64,000 nt of DNA from Halicephalobus mephisto (taxonomy: Eukaryota > Nematoda > Chromadorea > Rhabditida > Panagrolaimidae), in assembly GCA_009193035.1 (NCBI GenBank), contig SWDT01000129.1:1-64000 (forward strand). Reading direction: 5' to 3'. Below, piece by piece: positions 1 to 12,454 of the stretch (its first letter is position 1; every line of letters begins with the position of its first letter). Below the pieces are notes generated by a model. That model was given only the letters and a program-made list of their open reading frames with translations, was not told the DNA's origin and searched no databases. The translations under genes and the position numbers were made by a program.

Positions 1-275
1 CTCCAGAATGTCCTTTTAGTCCTAGAATTAATCTATTTATCAAATGCTGAATGAAATCAGCTTACAACCATATATTTAAGTTCATAATAACAATTACAGA
101 ATTGTGACATGTAGTGGACGTTGCTTCACTAGTAGTACTGTAAAGATTTCAAAAAAGAAATCTGTGCAATTAAGCTATTCTGCAGCATTTAGCAAGTAGA
201 AAAGCTAATAATTTTACAACAAAAATACTGGACTCTTTCGAAAGTTTGAACTAAATCATTATTATTAAATCATTA
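1..275. other. Left edge, no clear gene
   Basis: No open frame with splice support is visible. If the minus-strand gene at 276-467 uses the GTGAGT donor after codon 58, its next exon should lie here or beyond the left edge. One possible acceptor (TGCAG near 180) would add about 17 codons before a stop, but nothing confirms it. Confidence 0.4.
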
Positions 276-467
276 TTAACTTTCAAAACTCACAATATCA
301 CAGAAACTCTCATTAAATATCTGTCGAACAGCTTCGAGAACAAATTTTCCATAAACAACTTCGATCGTGGGCTCCTTTAAACAATTATCGTTTCTTCCTT
401 CATAAGCTGAGACTTCGAAACCATCGTGAGATACTTGATCGCGACCAAAAAAATATTTCCAAGACAT
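276..467 (-). CDS. Possible first exon of an unrecognised gene (partial)
   Basis: An ATG at 467 opens a 63-codon frame reading MSWKYFFGRDQ... to a stop at 276. The composition is protein-like (charged, aromatic, one CLKEP stretch) and differs from the surrounding AT noise. A good GTGAGT donor interrupts the frame after ...FCDI, so this is more likely a first exon than a complete 63-aa protein. The rest would lie at lower coordinates or outside the window. I do not recognise the family. No signal peptide or membrane segment is visible if translation starts at this ATG. Confidence 0.3.
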   Translation of the reverse strand: MSWKYFFGRDQVSHDGFEVSAYEGRNDNCLKEPTIEVVYGKFVLEAVRQIFNESFCDIVSFES

Positions 468-949
468 TTTAAATGATGATAATAATAAATAATAGAAGAA
501 GAAAATGATTTCGTCTTTTTTATTCGGGCGCACCTAAGATAGTAAAAAGGACAAACAACTTCATCACTTAATTCGGTTGATAAAAATCATGAAAACTCTA
601 CTTTCTGTGCTCCGTTTTTTATCTTCCTTTCATTCCAATGTTTTCCATTAATGTCTGAGGTAAAGTTCGTTTTTTTGTAAACATCTAATATCCCATTATA
701 GAATCTGAAAAATCTAGCGTTGACAATATGTCATACTATTTTGACGGATTTTAGTGGATTTCACGCCATCTTTCAAGGGGGCATTAAAACAGATAAATCT
801 GTATTTTGGTCTTTTGTTTCACCTAGTTTTTGGATTTCCTTTTTGGATTTCCTTGTACTACTTTAGCTTTAGGTGCATCTTCGTTCATATTATACAAGTT
901 GGTCAGTGACATTTTTAATTTCAAAAATATAGCCTTTATTTAGATAAAC
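468..949. other. Intergenic region between divergent genes
   Basis: This separates the minus-strand exon from the plus-strand GTPase gene. I see no gene here. A TTTAG acceptor ends at 943, seven bases before the ATG at 950, and could be a trans-splice or leader-intron acceptor. Confidence 0.5.
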
Positions 950-3574
950 ATGAAAATCAATTATAATAATATTGAACGACGGCTCGGTAATCTGACACCC
1001 ATTATCGTAAGTTGTTGGTAATTTGTCAGTTTTTATTTTCTGAATTTAGGGCGTCAGAAATTATGTTCTTATTTTTCGGGAATCTGAAGAACAGCATTTC
1101 ATGGGCATTGATCTTGTTACGAATAAACTATATGTTTTAAACAATGGTGTCAAAAATAAATTAAAATATCCAAAAGTCTATGTCACTTCAAGACAAATCT
1201 CCGGAGATAAATCCATCGAGGATTATATGAAGTTTTTCACGTTACTGAAACTGAGAGCATTTGATGTGGTAAGTTGTCTTTAATGAAAAATATCTTGAAA
1301 GATTATATGAATATAATCTTGATAAGGAAACAGAAAAGAAGAAATTGAAGAAACGTTTTAGCTTCGACTTTTTGGAGAAAAAGATGAGTCATTTATTCGA
1401 ATGTTGGACTATTTTCAAAGTTTGGATTCTCCTTGCACGATTATTTCCATCTTCCTGATCCAAGCAGAGAGTGAAGTGAAAAGAAAGTCCGAAATACCAC
1501 TGGATTACTTTTCAAAGGTCAATTACGGTCATCATTACTTCTTGATTGTGAAGCCAAATGGGGAAAGCACAGTTATAAAACAAGTGAGTATTCTACTTGT
1601 GTTACTTCTTGATGTAGAAGAAAATTTAGATTACACAAATGTGGCAAAGTAAGAACGAGCCAGAACAAAAGATTCTCAATTATGATTGTTCTTACATGGT
1701 CGACTTCAATGAGGAAAATAGAGAAAGAAAAGTTAGGGATCTCTGGCAGATCTTTAACAATCACAAAGAAACGGATAATTACAGGCCGATAACGGGAAAA
1801 CTTAAAAACCGATCTTTCTACATAAATAGAAATTATGAATACGTCCTCATCGAGCTATTAATACAGTTGAAGAGAGTAGCCGAAGAATCCCAAGCTGAAC
1901 TTCCCAATGCAGTAAATCAGAATTACGACTGGCTGTATGATACGGGAATTAATGATTCCGTTCAAAGGTTTAAGAATGCTCAAAATGAAGTTGCAAAAAC
2001 TCAAGAACTTCTAAATCTCAAAGTCCTTGTGGAAACGTATATCGTCCAATTTTTTCAGCATTTCAAGAACAAACATGTGCATTATCCTCGAGGAATTCAA
2101 AAAGATCTAATCATTAACATTAAAGAAACACCGATTTTCATCGTCAATCACCGCAATATAAGTAAATAATTTTACAATAATTATTCAAAAGGAAAATATT
2201 TAAGTATGACATTATTTACTGCAAATGTGAATAGTGTTCAAAACCACTAAAAATTTACAAAAAATTGATAGTAAAAAACGTAATAAAATTATTCTAGCTA
2301 TTAAACCCGGTAAACGACAAGCTTCACTTCCACCGATAATTGAACCAAATCAACCAACCATGGATCCAGAAAATCCACCACCTGAATCCATCCCTCCCAA
2401 AGCAAAATCAGAACTTAACACAGTGATAGATCCAATACCTCAACTAATCTCACCTCAAACACAACCTCAAGAATTCACAGTAATTTTTCTGGGTGAAAGT
2501 GGTGTTGGAAAATCTACATTAATCAGCGGTCTCGGTAACTATTTGAATTGGCCCACTTTCGAGGAGGCGAAGAAGAACCAAATGCAGATTTGCATCCCTG
2601 TGGAGTTCAAAGTACAGAGGAAACTTGAAGAGGGTGGGTTCGACGAGACAACCGTGAGAGCTGGAGACTTCGAAGACAACGAGAACTTTAATGACGTTGG
2701 GCAGTCAGTCACTCAGAAACCCAAAGTTCATGAATTTACTTTCCAGAACAACACAGTCAAAGTCATCGATACTCCTGGTCTCTCCGACTCCAGAGGAGCT
2801 GAGCAGGACAAGAAGCATCTCGAACTGATCAGAGAATGTATCCATGACCAAAAGGAGATCTACGCCATCTGCATTGTTCTCAAGTCCAATGAGTCCAAAC
2901 TCGGAAATCAGTTCGAACTGGCCATTCGGGACCTCCTCTCTCTCTTCCCTAAGTCGGCTCTCAAAAACGTATTCTTCTTCTTTACCTATGCGAGAGGAAC
3001 CTACTTCGGGATCGGAGATATTCTGAATCCCCTGAAGGAACTCCAACAGAAGTTCAAGGATTCTCATGGAGTCACTTTCGAATTCGAAGGAAGGAACATG
3101 TGTCCTGTGGACTCAGAGTCCTTCAGATACCTGCTCTGTATGGAACAGGGGATCAAATACAGCAGTAGTGCAGAGGAGAGATTTGAGTATTGTTGGAACG
3201 AGACTGCGAAACAAATATGCGACTTTCTTAACTTCATCAAGACAGTCAAACCGATTGAAAAGAAAATTACTCTCGCTGTCCATCATTTGGTCACTAATGC
3301 ACTCAGGTTGGAAGAGTTCATAAGAACAAGTGACCAACTAACTCCCGAACAGAAAGACAGCCTTGTGAAAGAATCGAAAATAATCATGTCTACAGCCAGA
3401 AAATACTCCATGGATATTGAATATCACAGGTTGATAACTGATGTGACAAATTGGAAAATTGAAGAATTTTGCGAATCCTGTGATCAATGTGGAAATATTG
3501 TAAAAACTGTTGACGAAAAACTTTCTGAAGACGTATCTAAACATGTCAAGGAGACAGGTTATCTTTTACAGTGA
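950..3574 (+). CDS. P-loop GTPase with unrecognised N-terminal half (five exons)
   Basis: The exons are 950-1006, 1050-1268, 1362-1583, 1630-2161 and 2235-3574. All junctions are GT/AG and in phase, giving 2,370 nt and 789 aa. Residues 1-343 match nothing I recognise and look globular and hydrophilic. A Pro-rich linker (about 374-420) leads to a G domain with Walker A GESGVGKST (430-438) and a DTPG switch-II motif (522-525). After it lies a helical, Cys-containing C-terminal region. The G domain resembles AIG1/septin/dynamin-like P-loop GTPases of the kind expanded in invertebrates. Nothing points to a substrate. The last intron (2162-2234) decides whether this is one gene or two: the splice turns ATA-A|TG-TTC into an open frame, and the sequence before the first ATG of the last exon is itself coding-like. 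The acceptor TGAATAG is weak, so two adjacent genes remain possible. An AATAAA-type signal lies near 3649. Confidence 0.7.
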
Positions 3575-4879
3575 CAGAAGTTATCAAATAGTTAATTTTT
3601 TTTATTATTTGTGCATGATTATTAGACATCTATGGGTAGGTTTTGTGAAATAAAAATATTCTTATTCAATTGAGAAAAGGTGGTTCGTTTTAGAAACTAA
3701 AAGTTGTGCCCTTGTTCGATATACCAGTTAGCAGGAACTGTCTTCTTTCTCCTGCCAGATTTTTCGGTATTTCTCTCTCGGAAAAGGTCAGATATCTTCG
3801 CTTCGGTATTCAAACTCAAATATTTCTAGATTTTTCGAAATTCAAATTTTATAAAAAGTTTAGATTTTCCCCAAATCCAGGAAATTCTGAACTTTTTAAG
3901 AATCTTATAGAAATTTCGGAATCTTTAGGAATTTTAAGTTTTCAAAAACAAGTATTTTGAAATTTTCTAGATCTTAGGAATTGACGTTAAGACAATTTCG
4001 AACAAAAAGATTGTTTAATTTTTATATTAATGTGATATCGAAATCAATAATTCGAAATTCCAATTGATCTGATTTGAAAGGGAAAAAATGTCTTAGGAAG
4101 ATTAGTATTGAATCTCCCGAAACCTAAGGGAACGGGTGACATTGTTTCGTCCTTAGTCACATATGGTCTCGACTTCGAAAACATAAAATAATTCATAAAA
4201 AACACTTTCCATTTAATTTATTAGAAAATCTAGAACTAATTTACTGTATCTAATTGGGGTGGTTCAAAAATCGCCTCAAAATACCGAAATTATATCTTAA
4301 ATTCGAGTAGAAAGAAGGATTTCGAATTAGGAAATATTTTCAGAAATGCTATTCACAAAAAAGTGTAACTTTTGGTCTGGTAGCAATTGTGAAATATAAC
4401 AAAAATATGACTACTATGTCACATTTCGGAATTGTTACTGGGCCAAAAATTACGTTTTTTTATGTGTACTGCTTAATTTTGTCTTGTATTATTCTGTGTT
4501 TATTCCCTAGATTATTCTACTGTTTCTCCTACGTTTAGGTTATTTATATTGTACCGTAATCTCGCTGTACTAGAATAAATAAGAAAAATTACTCCTCTCC
4601 TCTAGCGATTAGGATTCCGTGGATCACGACAAAGAAAATTGGAAACATGGGAAAAATAATAAATTTACCAATTTTCCACCTAAAATTTAAAACGTTTCAA
4701 AAAATTCGTTCCGTGACAATTTCTTAAAAATTACTTCTTTTAATTTATTATATAAAATCAAAAATTTTTTAAAAAAGCAAAAACTTTAAAAATTCCATAA
4801 TTTTCCACATGAATTCCGTTTTTAATTTTACTGGATTTATTATTTAATCCGTTCATCACATTTCATTATGAAAGACTAG
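3575..4879. other. Convergent intergenic region
   Basis: This lies between the GTPase gene and the 3' end of the kinesin gene. It holds short AT-rich repeats, a CTCTCCTCTAGCG patch near 4590 and one divergent copy of the 160-bp MITE family. I see no gene. Confidence 0.5.
4352..4466. repeat. Divergent copy of the 160-bp MITE family
   Basis: The ends are AAAAAAGTGTAACTTTTGG and CCAAAAATTACGTTTTTT, an inverted repeat shared with the better copies at 22421, 47505, 47758 and 55651. The interior is shorter than in those copies. Confidence 0.55.
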
Positions 4880-7800
4880 TTACTTAAGTAATGCCTTGAT
4901 TCTGGCGTCATTTCGGTCTTTTTTGCCAGATTTTGGACGAAAACTATTTTTGATCGAATTTGTTGAAAGTGTTTGTGAATCTCCATCAACGACATTCGAG
5001 TAACTGAGATACGGTGGTTTTGCCATAGGTTCGAAGTTCTGAAATCAGTAATCATTATAAAAACCAAAAATAAATTTTTAACAAAATTATTTCGAAGAAA
5101 TTTTTGGAATTCTTAAAAACAAACATCCAACGTAATAAATTTTTTTAGACAATTATTTCGCAGGTAATCTTAAAAAATATTTTTAAATTGACTTAAAAAC
5201 TCCCAAATTAAGATATAATTATACAATCCTCTATCTTTTAAAATTAATTTCGATATATGGAACTATTAATAAACATTTTAAAAATGACAGTTAACACTAC
5301 AGTAACCTATTAGAAATTGTTATTTTCTCGACTAATATTCAATTTAAACTCGAACCCACCCGGTAGGCCATTGGAGGGACAGCTTTGGCGGCCCTCATGT
5401 TGTTTCCCGTGTAAGCTATGCACTTCAACTGCCACTCCCCGATGTCCTCATTCCAATACACATATTTCTCGATCAAACTTTGGTAATCTGGAGGAACGTA
5501 AGAATCTATCAACATATTGTACAATTTTAGTTCTTTTTCAAGTTGTCTAAAATTATCCAGCAAACCTTCCATTTCTCTTTGATGTTCTTCATTGAGATCT
5601 TTCAGTTCACTTTTCGTCTGCATATACGTCGACCAAACTTTCTTCAACTTCTTACTTTTGCCTTGGGCTTCTTCCTGAAGAGAGTTATATTTTTCTTCAA
5701 TATCCAAGTGCTCCGCTTGTCGACTTTCTAGTTTTTTCCGAAGTTCGTTTTCTGTCGATTTCGCTTTTTCCAATTCTTCGTTGCTTTCTTCCAGAAGTTT
5801 CGCTTGTTTTTCTGCTTTTTCTAGCATGTTCTCTCCTCCAACAATCAGAGCATTTTCCATTTTGGCCAACTTTGAAACTAATTTTTCATGTTCTTCTTTG
5901 ATTTTTTTCAATTCTTCTTCTTTCGAAATCACTTCTTCCGTCAATCGTTTCCTTTCCACATCTGCCATATTTTTTTCTTTTTCCAGAACTTCCCGTTTAA
6001 TTCGTAAATCCGCTTCCATTTCTTTGATCCTATCACTCCAATTATGACTGTTAGTCGGAATCTGATTTTCTTCATCGTCAGTTTCAGTCCCGGATCCGGG
6101 TTCTTCCGCTTGTTCGAGTTCTTTCCTGAGAGTTTCAATTTCTTCTTGAAGTTTCCTCATCAACGTATCTTTTGGATCTTCATTAATGCGAGCCACATTC
6201 TTGATGTTCTTAGCACGATTTGCGTACCTTAACGTACTCAATGTTTCATCATAGTTGTAGGTGGCAGGTCCGATGTTAGCTATCTAAAAAAATAAAAATA
6301 TTAAAAAATCAAAAACATTTTTGCAAAATTATCTCAACGCGAATTTGTAGAACCTAAAATTTTGGTCTTTTTCAGTTATTTCGTAATCAACCATATGAAA
6401 AAAATAAAAATAAACATTTTCTATGAAATAGTTCTAACATGAATTTTGAGTTTTCAAAAATCACAATAAGCCTAAAATCCCGCTTTTCTGTGGTGATTAT
6501 TTTCTAATTAATTTTAGGAAATCTTCTTTTTAAATAGATCTAAAAACTTCTATATTAAAGTACATAAATTTTATATTTTTTTAGAATTAATTTATATGAA
6601 ATATCTTAAATCTTCTATATTAGGGTCCATAGCCTTCTATTTTCGAGAGTTAATTTCGATATATGAAATGATTAATAAATATCTTTAAAATGAAAGTTAA
6701 CACTACAGTAACCTATTAAAATTCATTTTTTGTTTTAAAACTCTAAAATCTCACCATGAGGGTTTTGGAATTGCCTCCTAGAGAATCCTGGAGTAGTCTG
6801 GTCAACTTGGAGTTTCTGTAAGGAATATGGGACGTTTTGGCATCGACCAGAGCGCTGATGACGTTCCCGAGAGTCGAGAGGGAGAGATTAATTTTCGAAG
6901 CTTCTTTCAACCTGTCTCCAGTAGCTCCTGTTTTGGATTGTCTTTCACTTCCTGCGAGATCCACCAGATGTAATTTTCCTTGAGTGAGATGTCGTGCATC
7001 TCCTGTTCCTGCTACGCATTCTACAGTAACCGTGAAAATTGCGTGGGATCTGGAACTTAATTCGTTCATGTTCGTAGATCCCACATGTCTGTTGGCACTT
7101 CCGAGCTCCATCATCTTTAACATGTTGTCCGCCCCGGTTACAGTAACCGTCGTGATGTCCTTGACGTAGACTCCCTTGTCAGGCCGTTCCTTGATCTCCA
7201 AATGTCTCTGGTTTTTGACAAGCAAATCCCGGATTTCCTCGTTGTAAATCTCCAAATACGATACACCCACGAGAAATCTAAAAAAATCAAAATTATAAGA
7301 AAAATAAATTTACTTTTATAAAAAAATTATTTTAATTTTTAATTCTATAAAAAAAATAAAAAATTACGTTTTGTCTTGTTTGCATTTAGCTATGTGGTCG
7401 AAAATGTGGACGAATGAATTAGGAATAATCCCTCGTTTATCCGGTTGATCCATTTCTCCAGACATCGTGAAAGTTTTGCCTGTTCCTGTTTGACCGTAGG
7501 CAAAAATAGTTCCATTATATCCTTTGAGGACGTTTTCGACTATAGGTCTGGCTACTTTGTTGTAAACAGTCACCTGATCCGAATTCGGACCGAATACTTC
7601 GTCAAAAGTGAAGTTTTTCGGAGGTTCCTGAAATTATTTAAATATTATTTCACGGTTTAAATACAAACGTAAATTAATTTTGATTTTTGGATGATTTTGC
7701 ACAAAAATAATTCACAAAAAGAATTTTCTATGGAGTATTTAAGTATTTTTATTAAAATATTGATTTAATAAAGAATCAAATGACATCCCACATTGATATT

Positions 7801-8139
7801 TTTAAAAGTGTTTAGTTTTAAAACAATCGAAATTTGATATATAAAGGATTTTAAAACATTAATTCGATATATGGAAAATTTTAAAAAAGCTGATATATGA
7901 ATGTTTTTAAAGTCAATTTAATATATGAATTTTAAAAATGTTGATATATGAATGATAATGAACAATCCACTTACATCTTTGTTCCCTGGATTAAGCACAG
8001 TAACCGTATTATTGTAATCGTCTATTTCGACGGCTGAGGAATGCCCTTGGAAAAGTTCCTGACTAGATAACGGACGGCATCGGACCGCGACTTTTACATT
8101 ATCGGTTTCTCCGACAAGTCCCTCCGGCGATCCATTCAT
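4880..8139 (-). CDS. Kinesin-2 motor subunit, KIF3A type (KLP-20-like)
   Basis: This is the motor subunit of heterotrimeric kinesin-2, which moves anterograde along axonemal and cytoplasmic microtubules. The minus-strand exons are 8139-7975, 7627-7368, 7277-6755, 6283-5360 and 5038-4880, in phase, giving 676 aa. The motor domain has P-loop GQTGTGKT (100-107), switch I SSRSH (216-220) and switch II DLAGSE (248-253). A neck and acidic hinge ([14 protein letters not shown]) precede a long coiled coil. The tail block [20 protein letters not shown] is characteristic of KIF3A rather than KIF3B, as is the basic C-terminus [14 protein letters not shown]. The start gives 13 residues before [10 protein letters not shown], close to the vertebrate protein. 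A TTTCAG lies 45 nt upstream. The donor at 5359 (GTGGGT) is weaker but its phase fits. It diverges from the syntaxin gene. Confidence 0.93.
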
Positions 8140-8183
8140 GATTTCGCAAGTTTGAGGACTTACATCGATATCGATTTTAAGTC

Positions 8184-8190
8184 CTGAAAG
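8184..8190 (-). promoter_or_regulatory. Candidate trans-splice acceptor upstream of the kinesin ATG
   Basis: On the minus strand this reads CTTTCAG, with exon sequence starting at 8183 and no upstream coding exon found. The ATG follows 45 nt downstream. Either a spliced-leader acceptor or a leader-intron acceptor fits. Confidence 0.45.
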
Positions 8191-8699
8191 GAAATTAAAC
8201 AATTAATAAAAGAAACAAAAATTACACTTCGGGGCTTTAAAATCCGTTTCGGCAAATGCCATTGCCAAGCAACAACGAACGCGTTCGTCCGAAAGCCCAG
8301 TGCGTATCCAGCAGTCAAAAGTTTTAAAATTTTCAAAAATGTGTGAAATTTTAATTTAAAAAAAACTAAAAAATTACGAAATATTGATATATGAAATATA
8401 TATTAAAAATAACTTATAAAAAATAAGTAATAATTTTCAAAAATAAAAAATGAAAAAAATCAAATTTTTATATGAAACTTAAAAAATTTAACTTTTTATT
8501 TATTTTTGAAAATTTTTATATATGTTATTGGATTATTTTTGATTGAATTATTTTCGATTTTTCCGTTGTAAGACCTTCCAGGAATTTGTTTGCTCATCAA
8601 CGGAACTTTGGTTTTTGTTATTCATTCCCGAGCTACCTCGATTCCTTTTTTCATGTCGATTTAATTGTATAAGCAACTTTTTATTTTTTTAAATTTATA

Positions 8700-10724
8700 A
8701 TGGTTAAGGATCGATTGACGGAACTAAAAGTGGGTTTTTAATTTTAAATTATTTTTATTTTTTTTAGAAATTTGCTGTAAAAAATGGAACAATACACCGA
8801 GCGCAGATCGAGGAAGAGGACCACGAGGAGGACTACGGCTACCCGTCCCCGAGCGAGACGACGGGGTTCCTGACGGACCACGACTGGGCGGATGTGGACG
8901 AGGTTTGATATATGAAATTTAGTTATATTTTTTTGTAGTTTTTGAACAGAGTTAACGACGTTAAGAAAAAAATCGAAGAACTGGAATCCTTAATTTCCCA
9001 GATTAGGAAAATCCACAGGGAAGTCCTACGTTCTCCAGGAGAAGAGTCATCGTTGATGCCGAGTCTGAATGACGTAACGGACAAATTTACCAGTTTATCC
9101 AAAACCACAAATGCGGCTCTGAAGTCCATCACCCACGACGCCGAGCAGTCCACTGACCACAGTTCTGCCGAATACCGGATAAAAAAAAACCAAGCATTTA
9201 CTTTGAAGAACAAACTAATCAGTGTTCTGACGGAATTCAATGAAGAACAAGTGCAATATCTCGAAAAATCCAAAACCAACATGCGGACTTACTTGAGATG
9301 CGGTAAGTATTTTGTAAATTTAAAAAAATCACAAAAATCATCCTTAATACAGTCGAAAACCCATGTAAATCGGTGAGTTGATATATGAATTCAATAGAAC
9401 TTTTAAATTTTACAAAAATTATTCCGAATACAGTCGGAAATTTAAACAAGATTTCATATATGAATTTAATGTAATTTTTTTTCAATTTCTTGATGTTTTA
9501 AAAATATCATAAAAATCATCCTTAATACGGTCGAAAATTTATTTAAATCTATGAATTCATATATGAATTCGATGTAACTTTGTTTAATTTTTTTAAATTA
9601 CGAAAATCAGCCTTAATGTAGTCAAAACCCATTCAAATCAGAGTTCATACATGAATCCGATATAATTATCAGTTAGTTTTTAAATACATATTAGTGGGCC
9701 ACCAGTTGACAGACGACGAGATCGATGAAGCCATTGAGTCAGGTAAATTCTACAATACAAAATCGTTCATGCTGGACGACCGGAATAAGCAGATGCTGAA
9801 GGATGTTGAGCATCGTCATCAGGACATTCTGAAGCTGGAAAAAAGCATTACTGAATTACACAATATGTTCCAAGACGTACATATGCTCGTCGACGCTCAG
9901 GGAGACATCTTAAATAACATAGAATACAACGTCACCTCCGCCACCGACTACACCCAGAGGGCTCATAGGAACGTGGCTCAAGCAAAGGAAATGAAAACTC
10001 GAAATTTGAAGGTAAAAAATGTTTTTTAAAAATAACCAAAGTTTTCGACGGGGACTTTGGTGCTAATTACGATTTTCGTCAGTTATTTCATATATGAAAA
10101 CTAACTCTAGAAAGTAGATGGGGAGTTTTAGATGTTATATATCCAAATGTAGGAGGTTTCAGATCCATTTAAGAAGAATATTTTTAAAAATTAATTACGA
10201 AATTATGTAAAATTACCAAATAACTTATAAGTTTAAATTTTAAGCTGTTTTATTTCCCAAAAAGTAACAGGAACTCCCGTCAAGATATTTTTCAAAAATT
10301 CATATACGATTAATTACAAAATCTTGGGAAATTACGAAATAACCTATGGAAAACCGGAATTTTAGGCTAATTTGATTTCTAAGAAGGTTCGAAATTTCGT
10401 CTTAGGAGCATTTATTAAGAAGTTCATATATGAATTTCACACCATATGAGTGATTAAGGAATTACATAAGAATAGAAAATAATCGTTGAAGAAAACGAAA
10501 GTTAAGGATTTTTTTGAAGTTTTAGTTAGTTCTAGAAATTCCCGTCGAGACTTTTTTAACAACGCCTACTTGTTTTCACGAGGGTGTGTGATTAATAGTG
10601 TTTGTTTTTTCAGATGAAAATAACCCTCTGTATTGGATTAACGATACTAATATTTATACTTGTGACGTTAGCAGCTGGTGCCTTTTGTTTCTACTTGCCA
10701 ATCGTATGTCGTGGACTTTCTTGA
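8700..10724 (+). CDS. Syntaxin-1-type plasma-membrane Q-SNARE
   Basis: Exons 8700-8729, 8768-8902, 8939-9302, 9695-10011 and 10614-10724 join in phase to 318 aa. The N-terminus MVKDRLTELK matches the short Munc18/UNC-18-binding peptide of syntaxin-1 (UNC-64 begins similarly). An acidic linker leads to a Habc three-helix region. The SNARE motif contains LVDAQGD, with the zero-layer Gln at about 245, followed by IEYNV. Residues about 285-311 form the single C-terminal membrane anchor (ITLCIGLTILIFILV). The usual family length is near 290; the excess lies in the acidic stretch after exon 1. A GTATGT inside the last exon could serve as a donor for an alternative tail, as in neuronal syntaxins, but no second tail was found. 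The gene diverges from the kinesin gene, 560 bp away. Confidence 0.9.
9330..9690 (+). repeat. Intronic tandem repeat, about 95-105 bp, four copies
   Basis: Within syntaxin intron 3. Each unit has CCTTAATACAGTCGAAAA followed by a TTCATATATGAATTC-like palindrome. Copies begin near 9338, 9418, 9514 and 9610. Confidence 0.7.
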
Positions 10725-11664
10725 ACCTTCTGAAATTCGGGATTTTAAAATTTTTATCCTTCACTGCCTCTGAAGTTCGATGCAGGAAGATGTTTATTTA
10801 TAAATTTGACAAAAATGAATTTATTATTAAATATAGCTTGATATGTAATATTGGTTTTTTTCCTATTTTTATCTTGTTTTTTTAGTGAATTAACAGGGTA
10901 CTTCGATATCTACCAAGGGTGTCATATATGAAGATTAATCCCCATAGGTAGAAGGTTATCTATCTTGTATATCTTAATCCAGAAGTTTCCACGTTATTTT
11001 AAAATAATATTTGAAAAAGTAATTCCGCAATCGTATGGGATTACAAAGTAATCATAGTGGAAAATTTAAATTGTCACGTAGGTTAGGAATTTGTAAAAAC
11101 TTAGGAATTTTCATCGAGATCGTTTTTATTAAAAAGTTCATATATGATTTTCACAATATAAGATTGATTATCAAATTAAACAAGATTTCAAAATAACCAC
11201 GATGGAAAATATAAATTTTAGGTTAGTTTAACTTGCAAAAAATTGTAGAAATTTGTGTTAAGATTATTCCTTAAGGAAGTTAATTCTTATGATATATGAA
11301 TAATTACGAAGTAACCTATGGAAAACCAGAATTTTAGGCTAATTCGGTTTCTAAGAAGGTTCGAAATTTCGTCTTAGGACCATTTATTAAGAAGTTCATA
11401 TATGAATTTCACACTATATGAGTGATTAAGGAATTATGTGAAATTACTAAATAACCTGTATGGAATTGAAGATTTTAGGCTACTTTGATTTTAAACAAGT
11501 TTTGGAATTTCGCGTCGAGATAATTTTATAAAGAACTATGATTTTGCCATATATGTGATTATGAAACAATTCCCACACCGAAGATTTTAAATTATTCTAT
11601 ATTCTGAAAATTTCCGGAAATTCGCGTCGAGATAATTTCATAAAAAAATTATTTCTAATTTTCC
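10725..11664 (+). other. Intergenic region or SDHAF2 outron with oriented repeats
   Basis: It lies downstream of syntaxin and upstream of the SDHAF2 acceptor. It has no gene, but carries several copies of the intron-type repeat. These include 11304-11405, about 97% identical to the reverse complement of 16369-16472 in the carbonic anhydrase intron. If SDHAF2 is trans-spliced, this is transcribed outron. Confidence 0.5.
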
Positions 11665-11667
11665 ATG

Positions 11668-11674
11668 ATTTCAG
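11668..11674 (+). promoter_or_regulatory. Candidate trans-splice acceptor of SDHAF2
   Basis: ATTTCAG lies 8 nt before the ATG with no coding exon upstream. This is the typical spacing of a nematode spliced-leader acceptor. Confidence 0.5.
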
Positions 11675-11682
11675 AATCCAGA

Positions 11683-12379
11683 ATGTCGTTGTTGAGAAAT
11701 TCATTTGGTTTTTTGCCCATCGTAACCCGGATGATCTCGACGTCTCGTCCAACTGGTAGTTGTACCATCCCTGTCAAATCCGATCTCGAGAAATATCGCT
11801 CAAAACTTTTGTATCAAAGTCTGAAGAGAGGCATTCTAGAAAACGACATAATTATCGGGTTAGTTTTCACTTTATAATTTTATAATTTCTAAAATAAAAA
11901 ATTAATTTTGTAATTTCTAAAATACAAAATTAATTTCGTAATTTCTAAAATATAAATTAATTTTGTAATTTTTAAAATAAAAAATTAATTTCGTAATTTC
12001 TAAAATAAAAAATTAATTTTGTAATTTCTAAAATAAAAAAAATTTTTCCAAATTTAAAGAAAAATTTCTTTTAATTTTTCAAAGTTTAATTTTTTTAAAC
12101 TTTTTTTCTACTTTTTTAAAATTTTAATTTTTAGGTTTCTTTTTTTAATTTTTAAAAATTTTCAATTTTTTCAGAGGTTTTGCAAAAGAACATTTGTCTT
12201 CCATGTCTGAGGATGAACTCGCAGCTTACGATAGGATCATCAATGGAGATCACATGGAGTGGGATTTATTCTACTATGTTAGTGAAAAAAAACCTCCACC
12301 ACCAGAACTAGAAAATTGCAAAGTGTTCCACAAGATTAAAGCCTACGTCAAGAATTCCAATGGACTTGAACGACATTAA
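11683..12379 (+). CDS. Succinate dehydrogenase assembly factor 2 (SDHAF2/Sdh5)
   Basis: This mitochondrial matrix factor is needed for FAD attachment to the SDHA flavoprotein of complex II. Exons 11683-11858 and 12175-12379 give 126 aa. The N-terminal 40 residues are Arg/Ser-rich without acidic residues, as in a matrix presequence. The core YRSKLLYQSLKRGILENDII, then FAKEHL, YDRIIN and WDLFYY are the conserved landmarks of the SDHAF2/SdhE family. The total length is slightly short of vertebrate homologues. It converges with ATPAF2, with only 75 bp between the stop codons. Confidence 0.92.
11883..12040 (+). repeat. 28-bp AT-rich tandem repeat in the SDHAF2 intron
   Basis: Units of TAATTTCTAAAATAAAAAAT type start at 11883, 11911 and 11939 and continue imperfectly to about 12040. 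Confidence 0.8.
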
Positions 12380-12454
12380 AATATTTAAGATTAGTTGAAA
12401 ATAAAAAATTTTGGATTATTTTAAATTTATTAAACTCAACAAAATCCCTAAATA

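Noticed and set aside
4880..8139. KIF3B-type (KLP-11-like) assignment
   Set aside because: The tail block with [13 protein letters not shown] and the motor sequence [11 protein letters not shown] fit KIF3A better.
8923..9282. Antisense frame opposite the syntaxin exon
   Set aside because: It mirrors the syntaxin Habc coding exon with no splice or family support.
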